A stretch of DNA of 64,000 bases. It comes from Amaurobius ferox. Its lineage: Eukaryota > Arthropoda > Arachnida > Araneae > Amaurobiidae. Numbering within the stretch: position 1 is the stretch's first letter; every line of letters begins with the position of its first letter. Both the position numbers and the translations under genes were made by a program. Location of the stretch: contig OX578138.1 of NCBI GenBank assembly GCA_951213105.1, positions 64,827,040 to 64,891,039 on the forward strand. The letters run 5' to 3'. Under the pieces are notes generated by a model that did no database searches, had not been told where the DNA came from, and saw only the letters and a program-made list of their open reading frames with translations. This document shows, piece after piece, positions 1 through 12,900 of this stretch.

Positions 1-890
1 TGTGGATGATGCTTTCTTGTGTAATCTCGTGAGATATCCATGCAAGCTAGGGACTACAGTGTGTAAATATGAACCTTGCCTAGACCCTCTATAAAAATTC
101 CCTTAACCTGAATGTGAGATGATAAGTATGATAGCTTATTGACATGTTGCTCATTGCGCTACTGAATATGGCTGACAGAATGATGACTGAAAGAGCATTT
201 TCAATCACTAATTTAATTTATTTAATCACTTTATGGTTGTTGGCAATCATGAATTTGTTACTATATATGAATAGTTTGTTACTATATATGCTTTAATTAC
301 TATATATGCATAGCTTTAAAAATCATGTGATACAAATTTCTAAATTTATTGTAAATAATGTAAAAATCTTAGCTATGAAATAGCTGGATTCAATTCTTTG
401 AAATTTGAGGATTTTTTCAGAGAAAAACTTCAATTTGAGATTGAAATTAAAATTTAGTGATTGAAACAAATTGTAATTGCATTTAACAAATAAGAATTGC
501 AATTAGCAAGTAAGTTGAAGGGAAGAAAATGAAAATTGAGAGGACTCCTGTACATGTGCTTTACAAGTTCCCCTATCACTCTAAAAACGCTAATTTCTTT
601 TTTTAGTTATCCCCATAATGTTCTTTCTTATATTCACTCATTTTAAAATGCACAATAATTTTATAAAACTTTATTTTTGTTAATTTTAACATTCAAAACA
701 CAAAAGTGAACAAGAAACAACAAAAAAGATTAATGGAAGTGAAAAAAAATAGTTCTTTTATAAGCAGTGATATACATGATTTTTTTGGCATACCTTTTAA
801 ATCTTACATTACAAGGACTCAAACAGAAGCAATGATGGATTAAACAGAGAGAGAGTCTAAAGTATTTTTTATAAATAAATAATTTCTTAC
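1..890 (-). other. HPS3 intron, partial
   Basis: AT-rich intron sequence running off the left edge. It contains short repeats such as three copies of a TACTATATATG-type motif near 259-308. No exon with usable splice sites was recognised. Confidence 0.5.
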
Positions 891-989
891 CTGGAGTAGT
901 TGAATTATTTCAGACACATTTGTCTTCTTATTTTCGATATCACTCAACAGCAATTCAATAAAAGCATCTGGCCTAGTTTCTTTAATAAA
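891..989 (-). CDS. HPS3: HPS3 exon 13 (last in window)
   Basis: This 99-base exon is in phase 0 at both ends, with acceptor TTCTTTTAAG and consensus donor GTAAGA. It encodes [20 protein letters not shown] and then [13 protein letters not shown]. The donor shows that the gene continues to the left. I saw no further exon in 1-890. Confidence 0.78.
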
Positions 990-3900
990 CTTAAAAGAAA
1001 AAAAAATTAAAATACAGTATTAGCAAAGAAATGTCAAAAATTTAAATCTTAATTATATACACTTTACAAAAACATCATTTCATTAAAATAGTCTTTTAAA
1101 CAAGTGGTTTCCAAAGTGTGGTACATATATCCTAAGAGGTACACAAGTCAATACATGGGGATATGCCAGGAAGATTTAATATTTTCTTTTGTATTTTTTC
1201 CCTTAAGACATGTTTTATATTGACAGAAAAAGATAAATCAATTAAAGATTAACAATATACGATCATGAACACAATAATATTATGATTATATGAATGTTAC
1301 TTCACTAGAACACCTCTTTAAAACAAAAAATATCCTTGTACCACTTTAATACAGAGCCTCCATATTACAACCAATGCCCATGCAGGACAAAAAATAAAAA
1401 ATTCCGAATCTGTATTTACCATGAGTAGGTTTTCAGGGTACATGATCAATAAAGTTTGGAGACCATTGCTTTAAATAAAAGTTTAAAGTATTTGCTTCCT
1501 TAGGGCCAGAATTAATTTTAACAGTTCAGATCTTACACAAAAGTGCATATTTTTTGCTTTTTTAGATGTTTCTTAATTTAAAATGATTCAATTAAAATGA
1601 AATCTACTATAAGAAACATCAAATTCAATGGTTTGCTTTTATCAGGATCTTCAAACATGCATCACATTATAAAGAGACCTAACAGAATTCACTAATTTTG
1701 GGCTTCTTACATTTAACATTATTTTGTATGCGAGGTTCCCTACTGAACACACCTGTCTTCATTCCCTCCCTGGGTATGACTTTTGATGCCCGTAAAATTT
1801 TATTCATATAAAATAAAAATTGTGATTAAAAACAGTAACAAAGAAGCCAAGTTTTCATTTTCACCCCGAGTAGGATTTCATACTGATGCACAAGCAATGT
1901 TAATACAAAATAAAAATTTTGTGTTTAAAAGAAGAAATTAAGAGAAACCCATAAAAAGCTTCAACAATCAGTACAATCAATATCCTCAATATTGAAGAAT
2001 TTTTCATAAGGATTGGCAAACAAGATTTCCCAATCTAAATCCTATAAAACATGTTTATACTCTAATTATACACTAAAGAAAGCTGTTACTAGTATATTTT
2101 CCCAGGATTTTTAGGAACTAATAACTACTTTGAAGAATCAATGATCATTAAAGTCAAATTTACTGGACACTATGACTAACAGTATGCAATCCTTGCTGTT
2201 CTTGCATTCCTGCCCAAGGTTATCGAACTCTCTAGTTAGACAATCATATTCTCTTGCTATTTTCCTAGAATAAAAACCAGAAAAACCTAGAATAAAACCG
2301 TAAAAACCACCTTGAAGAATCAATGATTATTAAAGTCAAATTTACTGGGCACTATCATTAAAAGTATGCAATCCTTGCTGATCTTGCACTTCTGTCCAAG
2401 TAATCATACTTTTAGCTCTTGCTATTACATGGTCCCAGAAATTTTTAGGAGCTAATAACTATCGTGAAGAATCAATGATCATTAAAGTCAAATTTACTGG
2501 ACACTATCATAAACAGTATGCATAATCCTTGCTGATCTTGCATTGCTACCCAAGGTAATCATACTCTTAGTTCTCACTAGTATATTTTCCCAAAATTTTT
2601 TAGGAGCTAATAACCACCTTGAAGAATTAATTATCATTACATTCAAATATACTGGATGCTATCACTAAAAGTATGTAAAATCCATGTTGATATTGCATCG
2701 CTGCCCAAAGACAATCATACATTTTTTTGTTAGGTATTTTTACTTATATTATTTTTAAAATTCAATGTCTAATCTTTTCAAGTTAACCATGTAGGTTTTA
2801 AAACAAATTCATTTTCACACCTTTCCTATCATCATTCATGAGCAGCTATTACAAGATATATTAGCATCAGTTTTGTATGAAATCACCTATATAAACATTT
2901 GTCCCTGCTACTTAAAATTATATCAAATTTGAAATTAAGTTTTCAAATTCTTCTACTTATATGTTCTAGTTCAGCAAATCGATGTTTTCTTTTTATTTTT
3001 TCTATTTTCATTTGGCAATGATTTCCTTCCTGCGTCATGCTATACAGCTATTTATTCCCAGACGTCTTCTGATAGTGTGGTTACCTGTCTTTTTATACTA
3101 AAGGAGATTGCTTTTTACCTCTAAAACCAGCTGATACTTTCAATCAACTGCTTGTGCTGTTATTAATGATGCATTTTTTTTTTCAATTTACTAACAATTT
3201 GTTAGTTATCATGGAATTTCCCTTTATGGGAACATGCATATATTATTACAATAAAATGCAATGATCAGAGATCATGCAGAATATATACAATTATCAAACT
3301 ATACCAAAGATAAGTGTTAAGGGATTTTACCAAAAACAAGGTGAATAGAATGCTAGAGTAAACTTTCCATATAAAAGGAACTCTCAGAACTTTTTACATT
3401 TTCAATGTAATCAAAAAATGTTTTTGTCTAGAAATCTCATTCAAAAGATAACAATCCCTTCTTTTGAATGAGAGTAGAACTTTTAATTACACATAAAATA
3501 CTCACTTTACCAAGTACTGAAAGATTTTTCCCACTCCACAATCTGTCATGCACATTATTTAAAACAGTTACAAGATCCCCCTGAAATAAAAAACATTGAA
3601 TTCAGATATAAATGGAATTGCACAAGCTTAAAGACTGAACGACACATCATATATTATTGGGCATATATAATACATGCATCACACACATGTACATTACTGC
3701 ATATATGGACAAAGGTACATAGTAACACTTAATATGGTGAACTTGAAACTCAGTTTATATATTGCAGTAGAACGCTGATTATCCAAACTGTCCAATTACC
3801 TGAACACTTCTTTTTTTACTGGAAATTGTATTGTCAATACAGGGAATGTTTTACTAAACTGAGTGAGCAAAGAAATAATTTTTTCTTAGAAGTATATGAT

Positions 3901-6900
3901 GCTAAGATTGCCCCCTAACTGGGGAATGTTTGAGAAAAGGTGAAAAGGGTCAAAATAATCAGAAGTACATGTATAACAGAATGAGGACATATAAAAAAGT
4001 AAAGAAAATGAAAATAAATATGATAAATATAAAGGTCAGTCACATACTGAAGATTTAAATTCTTGAAAAATTACAATGAAATAGTTAGAGCAATAGGAGA
4101 ACATTGATTCTATTTCACTTCTTTACCTCAAATAACTTTGTAACATGGTTATGCAAAAAAAAAAACCCTTCCTTGAGCAAAAATCATTTTCAAATTTTTT
4201 TTATTTCATAAAATAAAAATTTTCAATAAAATAAAAAAAAGGGATTTTTTTTTTTTTTTAAAGTAAGAAAGATCAAATACCATGACGGATTAAATTACTC
4301 TTTTTAAACTTTCTGGCAAAATTTCTTACATACAACATTATCACATCACCATTTGACTTTACGACTTTTATTATAATTTACATCCAATGTATTTTTCAAT
4401 ATTTATTTTTCTCTTGTTTATTTTTTTACTGAGAAATATATGCAACAAGACCTACCTACTATGACAGGTCAAATGACCCTTTTTAAACTTTCTGGCAAAA
4501 TTTCTTACATACAACTTTATTACATCGCCATTTGACTTTACGACTTTTATTATAATTTGCATCCAATGCATTTTTCAATATTTATTTTTCTCTTGTTTAT
4601 TTTTTTACTGAGAAATATATGCAACTGAATCTACCTACCATGACGGGTCAAATAACCCTTTTTAAACTTTCTGGCAAAATTTCTTACATACAACATTATT
4701 ATATCGCCATTTGACTTTACGACTTTTATTATAATTTACATCCAATGTATTTTTCAATATTTATTTTTATCATGTTTATTTTTATACCGAGAAATATATG
4801 CAACTGGACCTACCTACCATAATGGGTCAAATACCCCTTTTAAACTTTGTGGCAAAATTTCTTATATACAACATTATCACATCGCCATTTGACTTTAGGA
4901 CTTTTATTATAATTTACATCCAATGTATTTTTCAATATTTAGTTTTCTCTTATTTATTTTTTTACTAAAAAATATATGCAACTGGACCTACCTACCGTGA
5001 CAGGTCATTTGAGTCGTGTAATAGATTGTGTGATCATTTTTGCTATTGCATCAGAATTTTGCTGTTTTGCATTATACTTGTCGATACCTATTGAGTACTA
5101 GATTTCAGTTTTAGTTTGACAACTTCAAGTTATAGTGCTATTTTGTGAGTCAATAATTCTTATTTCATTATTGTGTTGATAATTCTTATCCACAGAATGT
5201 TGAGAAATTCAAGATATTTCAAATTATTAGAAAAAGAAAATAATGTAGCTGAAGAGTGTTTGGGATCCAGTGAAGAGTAATTATCTGAAAGTGAAGTGGA
5301 TACTATAGAACAATATGATGACTCAATTGACATTACGGACGGATGCAAATCCTCAGGTATAGATGATGAAGAGGAGAATACTTTGAATATGTGTAGAGGA
5401 CAAAAGAGAACGATATCATTATTGAGTTTTGAAAGTGAAAGTGATGTAGAGGATCGATGTATCGAAATGCGTATTTTCAAGATGCGCAACAGAAAGAACA
5501 AGAAGATATGCAGGAAACGTCAACAAATTGAGGTTCAGTTTCATGTGTGAGAAAAAAGTGCCAAATAAGATATTACAAAGAAAACAAAACTACAAAAATC
5601 TGTTTCAAATGCAAAAAATATGTGTGTGGCAAATATGCCTTTCAGAATCCAATCATTTGCAAAATATGCACTGAACATGAATAAAGTTTGCATATTTTTT
5701 ATTTCTAAATTCAGGAATAAATGGGGATTTCATTCTCTTATTTTTATTCATTTTCAATGGAAACAAATTAGAACTGTTATTTGGACAAAATTGTTTTATT
5801 CACCCACCAAATTGTACTAAATGGTATGTGTTTGCTCTACATACATCATAAAATATATGACTTTTTGAAGACAAGTCATTTGACCTGCTGTGGTAGAAAT
5901 AGGTACACATTAAATATCGGTAGGTTTAGTGTTAAACATAGTGTTATGTTGAATTGCATAATAGTTAATGGTACCAGTCCTAACCTTGGATACAGTGTAC
6001 AGGAAAGTTATATGTACATGTGCACTTTATAATCTAGCCATTTTTTAAATATAACTCTTCACAAATCACAAAACTGAATATATATGCACAAAAGAAAAAA
6101 ATAATTTTATACCTTTAAAATGATTATGAATTTTTTTTATGCATGTGCATAAATTATGGATCTAATTATCTGAACTTTTGTTTATAGGAGTTGCCTTCAG
6201 TCCTGGTTGGTTCGGATAATCAGTGTTTTACTGTATACATAAACTTTATGTAATAATATATATATATACACTACCCATCACAGAAAATGCAACACCATGA
6301 AAGGGCGAATAGAGTGTGAAAGCCCCAGGCCGTCCGGCTCGTCCAGAGGACTTGGAGCAACAAAATGGACGACCGGGAAGGGGCGAATAGAGTGTGATGA
6401 TATAAGACACATAGACAGATATGGGATATATAAATTACTGATGTTAATTCCAGAAGAATAATACAATACAGTAATGGTGTAATGGCATAGACAGAGTGAT
6501 CATTAGGCAGTAGGACCACCTCTGGTGGCGATACAAGCAAGAACCCTTCGAGGAACAGATGCAATGAGCATGTGAATAGTTTCCTGAGGGGTGGATGACC
6601 ATATGCCTTCAACCATCCTCCACAGGTCATTCTCTGTTTGAGGCGGGGGCAGGGCAGTCAACGGATAGTCAATTATGTCCCATACATGCTCGATGGGTGA
6701 GAGATCTGGAGACAGCGGAGGCCAAGGAAGTACCTGGATACCTTACAAGGTATGTCTGCTGATGGTTGCTGTGTGTTATCTTGCTCAAAAATAGCATTTT
6801 GCAACAGCTGAAAATAGAACAGTACAACCAGCCGCAGCACCTCATCCAAATATCATCGTGCCATCATTGTGCCTGATACAAACCAGAGGTGACCAGCTAA

Positions 6901-9900
6901 CAAAACGGATAGCATGCCAAACCATGATGCAGCATTGTTGAGCAGTATAGCATACAACAGTTGCAGCAAGATTGAATCAGTTTCTACATCATCTCCAGAC
7001 TCTTACATGGCGACTGTCATTCGATAAACAAAACCAAGACTCATTGCTGAACACTACCCTGTCCCATTCAGTCGTCCAAGATGGCTCGGGCCCAACACTA
7101 TTGCAATCTTTCACATTGGTGTCTTGTCGTTAATGGCAGTCTTCGTAAAAGATAGTTTGAGTGCAAGCTGCTTTCTGCCAATTTTAGAGAAACTGTCCTT
7201 GCTGATATTGGAACATCCAATGTACCCTGCAAATTCTCCAGAATGTCGACAGTCGTCGTTTGTGGAAATATATTTGTTTAAATAAATCTTGTAAAATGCA
7301 ATTCATAGCTAAATATATTCTCCAATGAACTTTCTCATTCATATTCATATTGTACAAGAACACTTATACCATAATTAGGCTATAATTTTAATGATTAAAA
7401 AACTAATAAAAAATTTCTTTCAAAAATATATTTATGACCCCCAAAATGTCCTATTAAACACAAAATGCTCTAAAAATGCATCTCTTTAGATTATTCATAT
7501 ATCAATTTTTCTGTTTCTGTACCAAGCTGGAATTCACTACATTATTAAAAACAAAAAGTTAGTTGCATTATAAAGAATCCAAAATTAAAATATAATTTAT
7601 TGGTTTGATATGTTTGTATATTAATAATTTTCAAAATTATTTTTAGGTAATTTATATCTTGTGCAAGTTTTGATCCCTCCTCCCCTTTTATTTCCAGTCA
7701 GAATTTACTTTAAAATTGTTTCTACTCAGTTTTTTTTTTTTTTTTTTTTTTTTATTATCAAATTTTTAAATGTTGGTGTGGAGATTTCATCTCCTTGTCT
7801 TTGATTCATTGTTTTGATCTTTGATTCATGGGACAAAACATTGATGTTCTGTCTTTAAGACACTTAGGGTTGGGACATTGATATATATTTTTTTTCTTTT
7901 TGCATATAAAAAGAAAATAGCAATCTAAATACTGATCTTTAATATGTGACATATGCATTATAGCAGATGATCGAAGAATTTCACACATTAAATTTTTACA
8001 TAATATAATATACTTAAATTGAAATGATACAATTTTTATCAGTGAGGTGGAACTAATACTCCCTCAAAAATTGATTAGTAATACTGTCTGTTATCCGAAA
8101 TTAAAATATAATTTATTGGTTTGATATGTTTGTATATTAATAATTTTCAAAATTATTTTTAGGTAATTTATATCTTGTGCAAGTTTTGATCCCTCCTCCC
8201 CTTTTATTTCCAGTCAGAATTTACTTTAAAATTGTTTCTACTCAGTTTTTTTTTTTTAATGATCAAATTTTTAAATGTTGGTGTGGAGTGTTGGTCCATT
8301 TCCTTGTCTTTGATTCATTATTTTGATCTTTGATTCATGGGACAAAACATTGATGTTCTGTCTTTAAGACACTTAGGGTTGGGACATTGATATATTTTTT
8401 TTTCTTTTTGCATATAAAAAGAAAATAGCAATCTAAATACTGATCTTTAATATGTGACATATGCATTATAGCAGATGATCGAAGAATTTCACACATTAAA
8501 TTTTTACATAATATAATATACTTAAATTGAAATAATACAATTTTTATCAGTGAGGTGGAACTAATACTCCCTCAAAAATTGATTAGTAATACTGTCTGTT
8601 ATTGTTAATACATCAAAAAATACTTACATACCTCTTTAATAATTGAAGAACATGATATCTTATCAAGGAGAAATAAATTTTATTTTAGAGCAAAATTTCT
8701 CCATAAATTCTTATCAGAGTGTCAGTGAAGAGTTTCAGAAGAAACACCCATGTTCTAAAACCTCAAACACTTCCAACAGTTATGTGATTAGTAAACCGTT
8801 CTTGAAAAACAAAATCAGTTGCAGACAAGATGAGAACAGGCAGGCCTTTCATTTTAATTCAGGATAAATTTTCTGAAATAGCGATTACATTGCTAAAACT
8901 CTTCAATGAACTTTTCTGAAACACTTCAACAACACTCTAAGAATGGCTAGAGAAACAATGCTTTAAAAATTTTTAAACTTTGGGAAAACATCACATTCTT
9001 TGATTGATAAAAAAAAAAAGATCTGTAATGATCATCTAATGTATTAAAAACAGCAGATGATTTTTTTGATACATTTTTAAGGTTATATTTGTGATACTTA
9101 ACTGAAAAAAAAATCAACTATTTCAATTTCTCAGTCCATTATATGATTTTAAAATTTAATATGTGTGACTCTTTGCTCACCCTGTATTTTCAATAAAAAA
9201 GGAAAAGAGATAAGCTTTCTTACACTTATCTTTCACTGACACAAATAGTACAGAAGGTCATTCGCACTTTATGGAAACGATTTTGTATTTATGTTTCTCG
9301 TTAGCATTTTGAGATAAAGATTTGGCATTTTCAATTTAATCGTCTGCTACTGTTTTGTTTAGATTAGAATGTACACAGAATAAAAGATTTATTTTGAAAA
9401 TGGCTCCTGAAATTGATAGGTGGCTTGAAGGTTACATAAATGTGCTTTCCGAGGAAAAATATTCGTATCAACAAATTGTAAAGCAGTGTAAAAATTGAGG
9501 TTATTGCATTTCAAAGAAAGGTATTTTTAATATATTAAATTTGAAAGGGAAAAAGCATCTAGCTGAAAGTAAAAATGAAACAATGGCCGCAAAATCACAT
9601 CCTAAGACTGTTCAAACGTGGGTAAATATCAAGAAAGTGAAGTCTCTGATCCTAGAAGAAAATTCATTGACTCAAAGATCCATTGCATCGAAACTGGGAA
9701 TGTCTTCTGGCACTGTAAGTAAAATCATTCACAAAGATTTGAAGTTAAAAAAGATGTTTAAATCTAAAGTTCATCTGCTTTTGTCAAAGCATATTGCAGA
9801 AAGAGAAACAAATTGTAGAAAATTATATGAAAAACACCTAGCTGCTGATAAATGAAAATTTGTGGTAACACTCAATGAAGCATGGGTGTATTTAAGTGAC

Positions 9901-12900
9901 TGTAATAAAAAATGAGCTATTTTCTATTACTCAACTGACAAAAATGACCATACGAAATGGCTTCGTCAATGTACAGAAAAGTTCCCAAAGGGATTCATGA
10001 TAATTGCAGGATTTTGCTACAATGGTAAATTAAAATTCAAAAAAGTCTCAAGTAAAGCTAAAATTAATTCACTCTACTATCAGCAGAATATTTTAGAACC
10101 AATTTTTGAAGAAGAAATTCCAGCCTTATATGGGAAGGACATCAATAAAGTTGATCTTCTTCTTCATATGGACAAAGTCTCTAATCACATGTCTAAGTCA
10201 ACTGCTCCATATTTAGCAAAGAAAGAATCAGAAACAGGAATAACATGTATCCGATTTAATGAAATACCTGTAAATCAACTGACGCTTCTATGGACTTCTG
10301 CACTTTCGATTTGTTAAAATTAGCCTTAGGAAAACAGTATCCAAGAACACTGAATGAACTTTAGAAAACGACCCAAGAGGAGTGGGATAAAATTGACATG
10401 GTGGTGCTAAGAAAACGTTTACTTTCATTGAAAATTTGAGCTAGAGCCATAGTCAAGAATTAAAGGCTATCAGATAGAAGCAAATCGTCGCAAGAAATAC
10501 ACCCTTTATGCATAGGGGCGCGGTAGCCCATTGGTTAGCGCGCTGGAGTTGCACTCGGTAGGCCCGGGTTCGATTCCAGCCGCTGCCAAAACTGCCGCCG
10601 TGTTCATGCGGAGTACGATCACGTTAAACATGTGGGTCCGAAAGTCCTTCCGAGAGGTTGGTGGTAGGGGAAGGAAGGTACGGTCCCTGTGGATGCCTCC
10701 CCCACTGGGTTCCGGTCTAAATTGGGTGGCACTTCCCGACCGTCCAAACTGTTACCTTACACCTTTCTGGTAGGTCGGACGGTCTGGGTTTCATCAACAA
10801 CAACCCTTTATGCATAAAAATTAATTATCAAAATCGTTTCCATAAAGTGCAAACAACCTTCTGTATATATTTACACAAAAAGTAATCCAAAATAATCGGA
10901 TTTATTTTGTGTTTCATACAAAACATATACAATAAACATTAAGGTAACTCCTGAATATTTATTATTAATATATTTTACTAACTTTTACAAGAGACAAAAT
11001 ATTAATAATAAAATACTTCGACTTTACAAAAGTAAATCAATGATAGAACAGAGTTCAAAATTACCTTAGATAAGGATAAAATCATACTTTGTGCAGCTTC
11101 AATACTACCCTTCTGTAACAATAAATGAACTAAGGCTGTTGTATCAGCAGCATTACTTATAGGACTTAATGGACTGTTAGGAAAGAAAAGCATGAAGAAG
11201 TCTAATTATACATAAAAAAAAATCTAATATAGTAATAAAAGCAAGCATTGAGTAAGATACAATTATAGCTCAAATTATAATTCTATAGTTTAACCATTAG
11301 CTGCTAGATTTCTAATTAGCTAATCTCAGCTAATTCTAGCCAATTTTAGCTCAAAAAAATGACTAATATCTCAGGCTCCATTACACAACAGTAATTTGGG
11401 ACAACAAACCGTTCATAAAATAGCTTTGGAACGTTTGTGACGTCACTCCACGCAACACAGAACGAACGTGATGTCACTTCACTCAACAAGTGGGGGAAGC
11501 TTTTTCCCCCTTACATTCGCTTCGTAATTTCCTTATAGGAATACCGTTTTAGAGTTCTCATATTGTAAAGATCGCTTTTAACATCCCAAAGGTTCTGTTT
11601 GGATTGAATAATGGTGTTATTACACAGGGCAATTTTTATTACCGAACTTCGGCAATTCTGCTCATCAATCATTTTACTTTAGGCTCCTCCTCTTTAACAA
11701 GTCCATTCTCTCTAATGCCGGTGATTTCATTCCAGAAACCACTCTTCAGTGTGTTTTTCATATTGTATAAATCTTTTATATCTCAAAAGTGTCTATAATT
11801 TGGTAAAAATTATTTTCTTTTTTCCCATCTGCATTTCCAGACTTCAGCAATTCGCCCGGCAATGATACTTTAGGTCCCCGCCTTTCTAAAGCTCCCCGCC
11901 TCTTTAATGCCGACGATTTCATTCCAAGAAACATTCTTTAGTGTTTTTTGCATATAATTTGAATCCTTTATATTTCACAAATGTCTGTAATTTGGTAAAA
12001 GTTCTATTATTATTTTTCTATCGCCAGACTTTAGCAATTCCTCCCGGCAATGATACTTTAGGTCCCTGCCTTTTTAATGCCCCCCTCTTCTTTAATGTTG
12101 CTGGTTTCATCCAAGAAACATTCTTTACTGTTTTTGCGTATAATTTTGATCTTTTATATTGCACAGATGTCTGTAATTTGGAAAAAGTTCTATTATTATT
12201 TTTCCATCTCCAGACTTTAGCAATTCCGCCCGGCAATGTTACTTTAGGTCCCCGCCTTTTTAATGCCCCCCCTCCTCTTTAATGTTGCCGATTTCATTCC
12301 AAGAAACATTCTTTAGTGTTTTTTGCATATAATTTGGATCTTTTATATTTCACAGATGTCTGTAATTTGGTAAAAGTTCTATTATTATTTTTCCATCTCC
12401 AGATTTTAGCAATTCTGCCCGACAATGATACTTTAGGTCCCCATCTTTTTAATGCCCCCCTCCTCTTTAATGTCGCCGATTTCATTCCAAGAAACATTCT
12501 TTAGTGTTTTTTGCATATAATTTGGATCTTTTATATTTCACAGATGTCTGTAATTTGGTAAAAGTTCTATTATTATTTTTTCATCTCCAAACTTCAGTAT
12601 TTCCGCTCGGCAATGATATTTTAAGCCCCTCCTTTCTAACAGGTCCTTCCTGTGTAATGCCGCCGATTTCAGAAAGCATTCTTTAGTGTGTGTTTTTCAT
12701 ATAATTTGGCTCTTTTATATCTCACAGGTGTCTGTAATTTAGTAGAAGTTCTATTATTTTTTCCATTTCGAGATTCTAACTCATTCCAAAGTGGTCTATC
12801 GGCCATCTTAGTCGCCATTAAAGTCAGAAATAAAATTACTAGAAAGCACGTCACCTGTGACGTTCAAATTTACGCACTTCTGATTGGTCCTTCCCGGCCG

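Larger units (their letters stand above)
3775..6233. mobile_element. Pogo/Tigger-like TIR pair enclosing a composite insertion
   Basis: The left end CAGTAGAACGCTGATTATCC and the right end GGATAATCAGTGTTTTACTG are inverted copies of a terminus typical of pogo/Tigger elements, which start CAGT and end at GGATAATCG-like sequence. TA follows the right end, while the left flank TG looks like a mutated TA. The interior shows no pogo transposase. It holds the 179-bp array and the piggyBac remnant, so the pair may mark an old element filled by later insertions. Confidence 0.5.
9251..10863 (+). mobile_element. Mariner-like element with a SINE inside
   Basis: Inverted ends CAGAAGGT..TT.GCACTTTATGG..., with a conserved ATGGAAACGATTTTG stretch, are flanked by TA at 9249-9250 and 10864-10865, as expected for Tc1/mariner insertion. 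Without the SINE and its duplicated target the element is about 1.3 kb, the normal size for this superfamily. Confidence 0.85.

Noticed and set aside
10515..10590. Functional tRNA gene
   Set aside because: A and B boxes are present, but the sequence does not close into a full cloverleaf, and it continues into a SINE body with a target duplication.
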